Source of the DNA: Deinococcus sp. HSC-46F16
GTDB taxonomy: Bacteria > Deinococcota > Deinococci > Deinococcales > Deinococcaceae
Direction of reading: 5' to 3'
Length of the DNA: 64,000 nucleotides
Assembly (NCBI RefSeq): GCF_024171495.1
Contig: NZ_JALJZW010000002.1
Location: forward strand, 186,001 to 250,000
Position numbers and translations under genes: made by a program. The notes under the pieces are model-generated. The model did not search any database, had not been told where the DNA came from, and saw only the letters and a program-made list of their open reading frames with translations. This document shows, in pieces, positions 49,672-61,592 of the stretch; the first letter of the stretch is position 1; each line of letters starts with the position of its first letter.

Positions 49672-49786
49672 TTAGGGAAGCGTCAGCACGCGCAACAGTG
49701 CCCAGGCCAGGTACAGCACGGTCAGCACGGCTCCGACAATAAAAACGCCGCGCCACAGGGACGGGGAGCAGGGTGCGACTGATCAC
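49672..49786 (-). pseudogene. possible small membrane protein with a +1 frame shift
   Basis: A GTG at 49786 overlaps the stop of the GNAT gene (GTGA) and reads V-I-S-R-T-L-L-P-V. Skipping one base then gives L-W-R-G-V-F-I-V-G-A-V-L-T-V-L-Y-L-A-W-A and on to TAA at 49672. The joined product would be a 37-residue single-span membrane protein; neither frame alone has both a start codon and the hydrophobic helix. It may be a decayed small gene, a frameshift error or chance. Confidence 0.3.
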
Positions 49787-50235
49787 CGGACCTCCCTGAC
49801 CAGCACCACCGGCGGTGGACTCGCCGGATTCGCGTGGGCGTATGCGGCCCCCTCGTCCACCCGGTAGCCCAGGCGCTCGTAGAAGGGGACGACTTCGAGG
49901 TTGTACTGGCTGACGGCCAGCAACACGCGGGCGTAGCCGTCCTGCGCCGCGATCTCCTCCACCGCCCGCACCAGCGCGAGGCCGAGGCCCTGCCCACGCA
50001 CGTCGGGGAGGGTCGCCAATTTGTTAAGGGTCAACGTCTCCGGTCCATCCGGGCGCCAGCCCACGCAGCCCACCGCCCGCTCCCCGTCCCAGGCGAGGAA
50101 GCCCCCGCCCTGGCCCAGGCTCCAGGCCACGTCCTCTGGCCGGGTGCGGCTCCAACTGGAGCGTGGGTCCATCCCGGCGGCCATCATGACCGCGTGGAAG
50201 GCGGCGGCGTCGGCGGGGGTCGCGGGGCGAATCAT
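49783..50235 (-). CDS. GNAT family N-acetyltransferase
   Basis: The 150-residue protein has L-P-D-V-R-G-Q-G-L-G-L-A-L-V and V-V-P-F-Y-E-R-L-G-Y. It is coupled to the next GNAT upstream (start overlaps stop) and belongs to the argG-argH transcript by orientation and spacing. Substrate unknown. Confidence 0.82.
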   Translation of the reverse strand: MIRPATPADAAAFHAVMMAAGMDPRSSWSRTRPEDVAWSLGQGGGFLAWDGERAVGCVGWRPDGPETLTLNKLATLPDVRGQGLGLALVRAVEEIAAQDGYARVLLAVSQYNLEVVPFYERLGYRVDEGAAYAHANPASPPPVVLVREVR

Positions 50236-50735
50236 GCGGGCGGCTCCAGGGTCAGGCGCAGCTCGGGGTGGGTGGACTCCACGAAGCCCAGCCGCTCGTA
50301 GATCCGGCGGCCCATCGGCGCGGCGTTGAGGGTAACCTGCCGCAGCCCCCGTGCCCGGACCTCCTCCAGCACAGCTTCCATCAAGGCTTCAGCCAGTCCC
50401 TGGCGGCGGTGGACACGGTCCACCGAGACGTTCAGGACGTGGACTTTCTGGGTCGCGGGATCAGCGGTGGTGGGCATCTTGGGAAAGACCATCAGCCCCG
50501 CGCCGCCCACCACCGTTCCCTCCCACTCGGCCAGCACGCCTACGTACTCGCCGGATGCGAGCGCCCCGCGCAGCCAGTCGGTCCAGAGGGGCACTTCCGG
50601 GGCGGCGGCCTCCGGGGTCAGGGTGCCCATGTCCACGAACATCTGCGCCCGCTGCCGGGCGACGGCGGGCGCGTCGGCGGGGGTGGCCCGGCGCAGCGCG
50701 TAGCCCGGTGGCTGGGAACCCTGGGGCGCGGTCAT
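50232..50735 (-). CDS. GNAT family N-acetyltransferase
   Basis: The 167-residue protein begins after a short disordered lead with Y-A-L-R-R-A-T-P-A-D-A and has V-D-R-V-H-R-R-Q-G-L-A-E-A-L-M and R-I-Y-E-R-L-G-F. It starts two bases after the argG stop, so it is certainly on the argG transcript. Substrate unknown. Confidence 0.82.
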   Translation of the reverse strand: MTAPQGSQPPGYALRRATPADAPAVARQRAQMFVDMGTLTPEAAAPEVPLWTDWLRGALASGEYVGVLAEWEGTVVGGAGLMVFPKMPTTADPATQKVHVLNVSVDRVHRRQGLAEALMEAVLEEVRARGLRQVTLNAAPMGRRIYERLGFVESTHPELRLTLEPPA

Positions 50736-50736
50736 C

Positions 50737-51972
<1,236 letters not shown>

Positions 51973-52089
51973 GGGTCGATTCTCTCCTGTGCGGGGCAAG
52001 GCCACACGACCCCCCGGCGCGTGAGCCCCCGGCCTGTCCAGAAAGGAAGGCCGGGCGGTCAGCGTCGGGGGGTCAGGATGGGCATAGGG

Positions 52090-52124
52090 TGTATGGATAT
52101 ACGCAAAAAGCGTATAGCTATTCA
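52090..52124 (-). promoter_or_regulatory. ARG-box-like operator upstream of argG
   Basis: Two 15-bp sites, TGTATGGATATACGC (52090-52104) and the inverted TGAATAGCTATACGC (complement of 52110-52124), agree at 11 of 15 positions and face each other across five A/T bases. The centre is a perfect TATACGC-AAAAA-GCGTATA palindrome (52098-52116). Paired ARG boxes a few bases apart are the classical ArgR hexamer target. The site is about 120-150 nt before argG. Confidence 0.7.
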
Positions 52125-52171
52125 GGAGGGTAGCAGCCGGGGGCGCCGAACGCAAGGGTACCCACGAAAAA

Positions 52172-52193
52172 CCCCAGCCACCGAGGGCTGGGG
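52172..52193 (-). terminator. intrinsic terminator of the gene at 52212
   Basis: CCCCAGCC pairs with GGCTGGGG over six bases; on the minus strand the stem is followed by TTTTTCG. Confidence 0.88.
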
Positions 52194-52211
52194 CTGGGGG
52201 TGAGATGTGAC

Positions 52212-52676
52212 TCAGCGCAGGTTGTAGTTCAGGCCCAGCCGCACGCCCGCGCCGAAGCCGAAGCCTGACCCCCCCGTCGACACGCCGATGGTCGGGCCGA
52301 CATTCCCTTCCACGAACACGCTGAAAGGTTGGGCCACGTTGTAGCGCAGCCCGCCCAGCACGTGCGGGTAGGCCGAGACGCCAACGACCGAGCCGACCGC
52401 CGCGCCCGCCCCCAGGCCAAAGCCGTAGTAAGGCTCGAGGCCGCCGAAGCTTTGTCCACTGATGTTCTGGAGGTACGCCACCTCGCCGCCCACGCGGAAG
52501 GCCCCCGCAAACAGCCCGGTGGTGCTGAGGTTCAGGCCGTAGCGCACCGCCGAGTTGGCGGTCAGGTCGGTCTGGTAGTGCAGACCTGTGGTCGTGCCGA
52601 TGTGTCCACCAATCGAGTCGGCGGCGGCCGTCGAGACGGCGCCCAGCGCCAGGAGTCCAAGCATCGTCTTCTTCAT
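52212..52676 (-). CDS. putative outer-membrane beta-barrel protein (154 aa)
   Basis: A signal peptide ([19 protein letters not shown], cleavage near residue 19) is followed by alternating short beta strands with Gly turns ([25 protein letters not shown]). The size suits a small eight-stranded barrel. Deinococci have an outer membrane-like layer. No family is assigned. It has its own terminator and lies between argG and the exporter. Confidence 0.72.
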   Translation of the reverse strand: MKKTMLGLLALGAVSTAAADSIGGHIGTTTGLHYQTDLTANSAVRYGLNLSTTGLFAGAFRVGGEVAYLQNISGQSFGGLEPYYGFGLGAGAAVGSVVGVSAYPHVLGGLRYNVAQPFSVFVEGNVGPTIGVSTGGSGFGFGAGVRLGLNYNLR

Positions 52677-52755
52677 GGGTTCAGCTTAGGCGGCGGCTCC
52701 CGTCCGGCACACCCCGCAAAATCTTTAGGAAGGTGCCGGGGCTATCCTCATGCCC

Positions 52756-53367
52756 GTGCCTCCTTTCCTGCGCGGCCTGGGCCTGGGGCTGTCCCTGATC
52801 GTCGCCATTGGACCGCAGAACGCCTTCGTGCTGCGCCAGGGGCTGACCCGGCGGCACGCGCTGCTGGCCGCGCTGGCCTGTTCGCTGTGCGACACCCTGC
52901 TCACGGCGGTCGGGGTGCTGGGGGTGGGGGCGCTGCTGGCGCGGTCCCCGGCGCTGGTGACCCTGGGGACGCTGGCGGGCGCCGCCTTTTTGCTGTGGTA
53001 CGGGTGGCGCTCCTTCCGCTCGGCCCAGCATCCGGCAACGCTGGATACCGGGGGGCAGGCTGCGCCGACCCCGGCCACCGTGATCGCTACCGCCGCCGCC
53101 TTCAGTCTCCTCAATCCGCACGCGATTCTCGACACGGTGGTGCTCATCGGCGGGGCCAGCGCGGGATTGGGCGACCGGGCACGGCTGGCCTTTCTGGGGG
53201 GCGCGGTCGCTGCCTCGTGGCTGTGGTTTTTCGCGTTGGCGCTGCTCGCGGGCCGCCTCGCGGGGCTGATGCGCTCGGCGCGGGCGTGGCAGGTGCTGGA
53301 CGTGCTGATCGGGCTGCTGATGTGGGCGATTGCGGGGGGATTGGTCGCCAGCCTGCTTCATCGGTAG
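52756..53367 (+). CDS. LysE/ArgO family amino acid exporter
   Basis: The 203-residue membrane protein has six helices and the LysE signature G-L-G-L-S-L-I-V-A-I-G-P-Q-N-A-F-V-L-R-Q-G near the start, with S-L-L-N-P-H-A-I-L-D-T in the fourth helix. It probably exports basic amino acids, fitting its position beside arginine genes. The GTG at 52756 is preferred to the ATG at 52750: TATCCT (52743-52748) would be seven bases before the GTG but only one before the ATG. Confidence 0.88.
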   Translation: MPPFLRGLGLGLSLIVAIGPQNAFVLRQGLTRRHALLAALACSLCDTLLTAVGVLGVGALLARSPALVTLGTLAGAAFLLWYGWRSFRSAQHPATLDTGGQAAPTPATVIATAAAFSLLNPHAILDTVVLIGGASAGLGDRARLAFLGGAVAASWLWFFALALLAGRLAGLMRSARAWQVLDVLIGLLMWAIAGGLVASLLHR

Positions 53368-53425
53368 AACTGCATAACCTTGCAGCTACCTTCGCCTCCC
53401 ATCCGTGCCATACTCCCTTTCTGGA

Positions 53426-56515
<3,090 letters not shown>

Positions 56516-57907
56516 ATGGTGGTTTCTTTGAACGATGACTTTTATGTTCGTTACCTCAGCATTCTCCGCATGGCGAGAGAGGCCGGAATAAACAGCATCA
56601 ACTTTTCACCCCGTTTGATTCACGAAGGGAAGGCAAAGCCGTCAGATGTCAAGAGGTTTGTGGCAGCTTGTCATAGAGGCTTTCAAAAAGCTCAAGATGC
56701 CGTTGTAAAAGAGTTGACGAATTTATCGTCTACAGAGGAGCTGCCAGAGGATGAAAAGGGTTATAGAGAAATACTTTTAAGAAAGGTAATAGATCATATT
56801 GCCTTCACAATGTTACAGGGGAAAGTGCATGTACAGAGAAGAATAGGTTATCTTGACGAGATACCCTCGATTGATTTATCTACTGTATATGTAGCTCAGA
56901 AAGAAGCGAATAATCATAATGAGATGTCACGCTCAAGCTTCTCACTTCTAGCGGACCTAAGTACATTTATACATGTTTGCGATATTTTGAAAATTGAAAC
57001 CCAACCGGAGAAAAAAATTTCATATATTGAATTGAAGAGTGGAAAAACAAACGAATTTTTGATGGATAGAATCAAGAACATAGAATTGAAGGATGAATCT
57101 ATAGATATAATTGAAAAAGATCTAACACTTACGGTGAAGCAGAGAAAGCAAGCGAAAAGAATGCTGCGACAAAAAATTAGGATCGCCAATGTAGAAGAGG
57201 TTATTTCCACTGATTCAGGCATCGATTTAGGAACACGAAAACCAATTAGATTGTCGAAAGACTACGTAAATGTGGACGACTTTGGTGGCGTTCTCCAAGA
57301 ATTAATTGATGTAGCGGTTGAAAAATCCCTATCATCTCACACGGTAGACCGTTGCCTACATCTCGCCGTTGGCTATAGTGAATCGATAGAGGAGGCACGT
57401 AAGCTCGCTGCCCTAGCCTTGCAAACCCAAGTAGCTCTTGCACGAGCGGGCGCTGATGAACGAGAAAGAGAAGTTATTGAAGAGATTAACAGAAAGATTG
57501 CAGAGGGGAAGTCTCTTACGCTAACTAATCTATTCAAAACCAATCTAATTAGCGTCCCATCTGAACCATTCACAACATGGCCTGTATCTATAAACAACCT
57601 TAAACATATAATAGAGGGCAAGGCAATTATATACATAGCATTTGATCTGCCACTCTTTCTTGCCTTAGCAAAATCCATGAACATAGAGCTATCACTTGCC
57701 TCTCGCAGCGCAACAACAAAAGTAATAGAGCAATATGGCTCCAGCAATGTACCCCGATGGGATAATAGGGGGATTGAGTTTAAAAGTATTAATGGCAGAC
57801 CAGTGAATAGCTTTCTATTATCCGGTTTCATAGGTCGCTTTTTTGTAAATCTAACAACTCCATCATCATTCTTACAAGGTCTCAAAGAGTCAAGCCTACT
57901 AATGTAA
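56516..57907 (+). CDS. AT-rich orphan gene, putative PD-(D/E)xK-type nuclease
   Basis: The 463-residue protein is encoded by DNA far poorer in GC than its surroundings (one 60-base line at 57001 has 17 G/C). Codon use (AAA, ATA, AGA, TTA) is foreign, so recent transfer is likely. I do not recognise the family. The middle has H-V-C-D-I-L-K-I (Asp156), then I-S-Y-I-E-L-K-S-G-K-T-N-E with Glu172 and Lys174, the D...E-x-K pattern of PD-(D/E)xK nucleases, followed by a basic Q-R-K-Q-A-K-R-M-L-R-Q helix. The rest is mixed alpha/beta without membrane segments. The ATG directly follows the carB TGA. A defence role is inference. Confidence 0.75.
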   Translation: MVVSLNDDFYVRYLSILRMAREAGINSINFSPRLIHEGKAKPSDVKRFVAACHRGFQKAQDAVVKELTNLSSTEELPEDEKGYREILLRKVIDHIAFTMLQGKVHVQRRIGYLDEIPSIDLSTVYVAQKEANNHNEMSRSSFSLLADLSTFIHVCDILKIETQPEKKISYIELKSGKTNEFLMDRIKNIELKDESIDIIEKDLTLTVKQRKQAKRMLRQKIRIANVEEVISTDSGIDLGTRKPIRLSKDYVNVDDFGGVLQELIDVAVEKSLSSHTVDRCLHLAVGYSESIEEARKLAALALQTQVALARAGADEREREVIEEINRKIAEGKSLTLTNLFKTNLISVPSEPFTTWPVSINNLKHIIEGKAIIYIAFDLPLFLALAKSMNIELSLASRSATTKVIEQYGSSNVPRWDNRGIEFKSINGRPVNSFLLSGFIGRFFVNLTTPSSFLQGLKESSLLM

Positions 57908-57951
57908 TACCAGGACTTGCTTTTGTTTGACAAAAACCAGGAACTGCCTCG

Positions 57952-57990
57952 CCCCAGCACAGGCCGCAGCCCCAGACAGTGGGGTTGGGC
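57952..57990 (+). repeat. left direct repeat flanking the vapBC module
   Basis: The 39 bases starting CCCCAGCACAGGCC match 58697-58735 at 34 of 39 positions in the same orientation. It lies between the foreign gene and vapB. The 179-bp gap 57908-58086 holds no other ORF; ACCAGGA is repeated at about 57909 and 57936. Confidence 0.8.
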
Positions 57991-58058
57991 GGGGTGGGGT
58001 GGGGAGGGGATAGAACGGCCCATCTCCCGTTCAGCCCTCCGACTCCCCCTCACGGTTC

Positions 58059-58076
58059 TACACAACCTCTTGTGTA
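58059..58076 (+). promoter_or_regulatory. operator of the vapBC operon
   Basis: TACACAA and TTGTGTA are perfect 7-bp arms around CCTC, ten bases before the vapB ATG. VapB-VapC complexes repress their own promoters by binding such palindromes. Confidence 0.7.
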
Positions 58077-58086
58077 AGCATAGGGT

Positions 58087-58287
58087 ATGGCGACGAACCT
58101 GCAAATCGACCCGGAACTGCTGGAGCGTGCCCTCAAGGTGGGCGGGCACCGCACCAAACGGGAGACGGTGAACGAGGCTCTGGCCGAGTACATCCGCCAC
58201 CGCGAGCAGCGCAAGGTGCTTGAGCTGTTCGGCACCATCGACATGGACAGCGAAGAGGAGATGCGGGCACAGCGCAAACGCTCGTGA
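58087..58287 (+). CDS. vapB: VapB antitoxin (DUF2191 type)
   Basis: The 66-residue protein matches the VapB pattern: L-Q-I-D-P-E-L-L-E-R-A-L-K-V-G-G-H-R-T-K-R-E-T-V at the DNA-binding end, then E-Y-I-R-H-R-E-Q-R-K-V-L-E-L-F-G-T-I-D-M-D. The C-terminal half should wrap the VapC active site. It controls its own operon with VapC. GC content is genome-like, unlike the gene just upstream. The vapC GTG overlaps its stop. Confidence 0.9.
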   Translation: MATNLQIDPELLERALKVGGHRTKRETVNEALAEYIRHREQRKVLELFGTIDMDSEEEMRAQRKRS

Positions 58288-58691
58288 GCGGCCTCGTCAT
58301 CGTGGACACGGACGTGTGGTCGGAGGGGTTTCGCAAGCGCGTCGGCGACCCCTCTGCCGAACGCCTGTTCCTGGCCGAACTGGTGGAGGCCGGGCGGGTG
58401 CAAATGCTGGGATGCATCCGTCAGGAGGTCTTGCAAGGCATTCGTGACCGGGCGCAGTTCGAGCGTACCCGGACGGCCCTGCAAGCCTTCGAGGACCGGG
58501 CACCGAGGGCGGCGGAGTACGAGTTGGCGGCAGAGTTCTTCAACACCTGCCGGGGCAAGGGCATTCAGGGGAGCAGCACGGATTTCCTGATTGCCGCTTG
58601 CAGCGTGGCCTGGGGAATGCCCCTATTGACGAAGGACAAGGATTTCCAGCGGTACGCCGAGCACATCCCACTGCGGTTGGTCCGGGTTTAG
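58284..58691 (+). CDS. vapC: VapC toxin, PIN-domain ribonuclease
   Basis: The 135-residue PIN protein carries the acidic active site: V-I-V-D-T-D-V-W (first Asp), I-R-Q-E-V-L-Q-G (Glu), S-S-T-D-F-L-I-A-A (Asp) and T-K-D-K-D-F. VapC toxins cut tRNAs or rRNA when freed from VapB. The GTG start overlaps the vapB stop (GTGA). The stop is six bases before the right direct repeat. Confidence 0.9.
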   Translation: MSGLVIVDTDVWSEGFRKRVGDPSAERLFLAELVEAGRVQMLGCIRQEVLQGIRDRAQFERTRTALQAFEDRAPRAAEYELAAEFFNTCRGKGIQGSSTDFLIAACSVAWGMPLLTKDKDFQRYAEHIPLRLVRV

Positions 58692-58696
58692 CCTTC

Positions 58697-58735
58697 CCCC
58701 AGCACGGGCCACAGCCACAGACGGTGGGGTTGAGC
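58697..58735 (+). repeat. right direct repeat flanking the vapBC module
   Basis: Same-orientation partner of 57952-57990, with five mismatches over 39 bases. It starts six bases after vapC ends. Together the repeats bound a unit of about 745 bp. Confidence 0.8.
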
Positions 58736-58769
58736 TGGGGGGGGGCAGGACCATAACAATCACAGAGAA

Positions 58770-58798
58770 GGGGCGGACGCCGCTTGGGTGTCCGCCCC
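58770..58798. terminator. bidirectional terminator
   Basis: GGGGCGGAC pairs perfectly with GTCCGCCCC. It lies between vapC (plus) and the repeat-rich gene (minus); T-rich pyrimidine tracts flank it. Confidence 0.8.
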
Positions 58799-58814
58799 TC
58801 TTCCCTCCTTGGCT

Positions 58815-59564
58815 TTAGCTGCCAGCGGGGGCCGTGCTCGCCGTGCCGATGCGCGACCACACGATGACCGTGAAGCCGCCGCGCTCGTAGACGCGCAGCT
58901 CGTAGGTCTGGCCGCCCTGGGTGAAGATTCGGCTTTCACCCTCGGGGAGCCCGGCCAGGCCGGTGGCGGTGGTGCCGGTGCCCGCGCTGGCGGCTGTGTC
59001 GGTGGCCGCCGTGTCGGTGCCGGTAGCGGCATCGTTGGTTCCGGTCGCAGCGGTGTCGGTGCCCGTGGTGCCCGTGCCAGTAGCGGCCGTGCCCGTCGCG
59101 GCGGTTCCCGTCGCCGCCGTACCGGTGGCAGCCGTTCCCGTTGCAGCGGTGCCCGTCGCGGCCGTGCCGGTGGCGGCCGTTCCAGCCGCCGCGTCGCCCG
59201 TGGTGCCGGCCGCGGCGTCAGTGCCCTCGGCCGTGTCGCCAGCGTCGGTGCTGTCAGCCGCCGTGAAGCCGGCGGTGGTGAAGGCCTGCACGATCTGGTC
59301 GATGGAGCCCGTCACCGAGCCGCGGTAGATCACGCCGCCACCCAGCACGGTGGAGAATGTCTTGACCAGCGTGGCGTCCTGAAGGCCGGGAATCGTGACC
59401 GTGGCTTCGCCGATGGTCAGGGCGGCTTCCTGCGACACGACCGGGGCAGGCGTCTCCTCGGTGGCGGGGGGCGTGGCGGGCGGGGTCTGCGTCTGGGCGA
59501 AGGCGGTTCCCAGGCCCATCAGCAGCGCGGCGGTCAGCAAGCTCAGGCGTCCAATGTTCTTCAT
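58815..59564 (-). CDS. secreted protein with A-A-T-G-T repeats
   Basis: The 249-residue protein has a signal peptide (to about residue 23, T-A-F-A-Q). A small folded part with a BON- or SPOR-like look follows (residues 45-105, I-G-E-A-T-V-T-I-P-G). Then come a low-complexity region of five-residue repeats (A-A-T-G-T, residues 125-190) and a C-terminal beta segment (S-R-I-F-T-Q-G-G-Q-T-Y-E-L-R-V-Y). It is probably surface-exposed with the repeat as a flexible stalk. No family is recognised. Confidence 0.72.
   Translation of the reverse strand: MKNIGRLSLLTAALLMGLGTAFAQTQTPPATPPATEETPAPVVSQEAALTIGEATVTIPGLQDATLVKTFSTVLGGGVIYRGSVTGSIDQIVQAFTTAGFTAADSTDAGDTAEGTDAAAGTTGDAAAGTAATGTAATGTAATGTAATGTAATGTAATGTAATGTGTTGTDTAATGTNDAATGTDTAATDTAASAGTGTTATGLAGLPEGESRIFTQGGQTYELRVYERGGFTVIVWSRIGTASTAPAGS
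58995..59192 (-). repeat. 15-bp coding minisatellite
   Basis: About seven exact A-A-T-G-T units and several variants follow each other at 15-bp spacing. Synonymous differences between units show it is not freshly amplified. Unit length keeps the frame, so slippage would change only stalk length. Confidence 0.85.
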
Positions 59565-59818
59565 AGCAATACCCCCAATGGTGCGGTCCTGCGGCGTGAC
59601 AAAGGTCCGAAACGAAAACAGCTCTGCGGTTGGTTCCCGCGTAGCCTAGCATCCCAGATGAGAACCCGCGCAAGTCTCCCCCGCCGGGACCCTGCGGCAG
59701 CGTTTATCTCGCCGCCCGCCCCCGCAACACTTGCGGCACGCAGGCTGCCCCAAGCTGCCTCAAGGCCGGTTGGGAGGCCCCACACCCGGCTTCCGGCCCC
59801 ACCGCCTACCCTCGGGCC

Positions 59819-60019
59819 ATGACCGACGACAGGAAGAGCGGCAACGAGGCCGAGCAGATGCAGGAGGCTTACGCCCAGCGCCAGGAGCACGAGCGCCAGA
59901 CGGGCAAGACCAGTGCGGGCGGCGCGGGCAGCACGGGCACCCCCGGCAACGCCGAGTCCGGCGCGGACCCCACCGAGGCCGGGGACGGCGGAGCCCGGTC
60001 GGGCGCTGCCGAGAGCTGA
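59819..60019 (+). CDS. small disordered hydrophilic protein (66 aa)
   Basis: The 66-residue protein is highly polar: M-T-D-D-R-K-S-G-N-E-A-E-Q-M-Q-E-A-Y, then Gly/Ala/Ser/Glu-rich sequence without hydrophobic core. It resembles hydrophilin-like or stress-related disordered proteins, but no family is assigned. TACCCT (59807-59812) is six bases before the ATG, and a strong terminator follows, which supports a real short transcript. Confidence 0.65.
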   Translation: MTDDRKSGNEAEQMQEAYAQRQEHERQTGKTSAGGAGSTGTPGNAESGADPTEAGDGGARSGAAES

Positions 60020-60032
60020 ACAGGACGACGGC

Positions 60033-60067
60033 AGAGGGCCGCGTGCAAGTCGTTCACGCGGCCCTCT
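60033..60067 (+). terminator. strong terminator between convergent genes
   Basis: AGAGGGCCGCGTG and CACGCGGCCCTCT form a perfect 13-bp stem over a nine-base loop, followed by CTCCTGTTC. It serves the 66-aa gene and probably msrB on the other strand. Confidence 0.85.
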
Positions 60068-60079
60068 CTCCTGTTCGCC

Positions 60080-60547
<468 letters not shown>

Positions 60548-60740
60548 GGCCCGAGTGTAGGCAGCCGGGGCGGCCGGGAATAGGACCTCCCTCCCGCGCT
60601 CCGCGTGCTCTCATCCTGGCAAGGGTGTATCCGCAGAGGAACGGGAGACTTGCGCGGCTGCGGACCCGAGGGGGCGGGGGCGGGCGGTTCCCCCCCACCT
60701 GCCCGACCAGGCTCCCGGCCGCAAACGTGCCCCAATGCGT

Positions 60741-60759
60741 TGCTTTGTTTTTTAAAGCA
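60741..60759 (+). promoter_or_regulatory. inverted repeat upstream of frnE
   Basis: TGCTTT and AAAGCA are 6-bp arms around GTTTTTT in a locally AT-rich patch, 15 bases before the frnE ATG. CAGAAT (about 60763-60768) may be the -10 box. It could be an operator. Confidence 0.4.
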
Positions 60760-60774
60760 GATCAGAATGGGGGC

Positions 60775-61536
60775 ATGACAGCTTTCACTCCCTCCTCTCC
60801 GGACAAGCTGCGGGTGGATATCTGGTCGGACATCGCCTGCCCGTGGTGCTACGTCGGCAAGCGGCGCTTCGAGACGGCCCTCGCGGCCTTTCCTCAGCGC
60901 GATCAGGTCGAGGTGGTGTGGCACTCCTTCGAACTCGACCCTGGGGTCGCCGCGCGGCCGGGTCAGTCCATGCGGGCCATTCTGGCGGGCAAGTACGGGC
61001 GCAGCGAGGCGCAGGCGCAGCAGATGCTTGATGCCATGACCCAGACGGCGGCAGGCGAGGGGCTGGACTACCACTTCGGGGACCTCCAGCCCACGAACAC
61101 CTTTCAGGCCCATCAGGTGATTCACCTGGCGGCGGAGCGGGGCTTGCAGGACGCCATGAAGGAGCGCCTGCTGCGGGCCTACTTCACCGAGGGCGAGTTT
61201 CTGGGTGACCCGGAGGTGCTCGTGCGTCTGGCGGCAGAAGTGGGGCTGGACGCGGAGGAGGTGCGGGCGGCCCTGGCTTCCGGCGAGTACGCGGGGGCCG
61301 TGCGGCAGGACGAGGCGCAGGCCCGCGCCCTGGGAATCGGCGGCGTGCCCTTCTTCGTACTGGGGGGCAAGTACGGGGTCAGCGGCGCCCAGTCTCCCGA
61401 GGTGCTGCGCTCGGCGCTGGCGCAGGTGTGGGCCGAGAGCCACCCCGAGCCCCTGACCCTGCTGGGCGGCGACACCCCCGCCGAGGGCTGCGAGGGGGAT
61501 GCCTGCGCGGTGCCGGGCGCGGCGAACCGGGCCTGA
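60775..61536 (+). CDS. frnE: FrnE-like DsbA-family thiol oxidoreductase
   Basis: The 253-residue protein has a thioredoxin-like fold with the insertion domain of 2-hydroxychromene isomerase/FrnE proteins. The active site C-P-W-C is in S-D-I-A-C-P-W-C-Y-V-G. The cis-Pro loop is G-I-G-G-V-P-F-F-V. Near the end is a second cysteine pair C-E-G-D-A-C (C-x4-C), which I recall as typical of D. radiodurans FrnE and linked to oxidative stress resistance. No signal peptide, so it is cytoplasmic. It is beside msrB. Confidence 0.9.
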   Translation: MTAFTPSSPDKLRVDIWSDIACPWCYVGKRRFETALAAFPQRDQVEVVWHSFELDPGVAARPGQSMRAILAGKYGRSEAQAQQMLDAMTQTAAGEGLDYHFGDLQPTNTFQAHQVIHLAAERGLQDAMKERLLRAYFTEGEFLGDPEVLVRLAAEVGLDAEEVRAALASGEYAGAVRQDEAQARALGIGGVPFFVLGGKYGVSGAQSPEVLRSALAQVWAESHPEPLTLLGGDTPAEGCEGDACAVPGAANRA

Positions 61537-61548
61537 TACGGAGTTGAA

Positions 61549-61582
61549 AGGGCCGCCTTCTCCTGTGGGGGAGGGCGGCCCT
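61549..61582. terminator. terminator between frnE and the membrane protein gene
   Basis: AGGGCCGCC pairs with GGCGGCCCT; CTTCCTTGTCTT follows on the plus strand and CTTTC-type sequence on the other. Confidence 0.75.
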
Positions 61583-61592
61583 CTTCCTTGTC

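Noticed and set aside
56516..58735. The islet considered as a prophage or integrative element
   Set aside because: No integrase, structural phage gene or tRNA attachment site is present; the tRNA-Leu at 540-626 is far away with no duplicated 3' end nearby.
58995..59192. Regularly spaced repeats considered as a CRISPR array
   Set aside because: Units are 15 bp, contiguous, without spacers, and in frame within a secreted protein gene; no cas genes are present.
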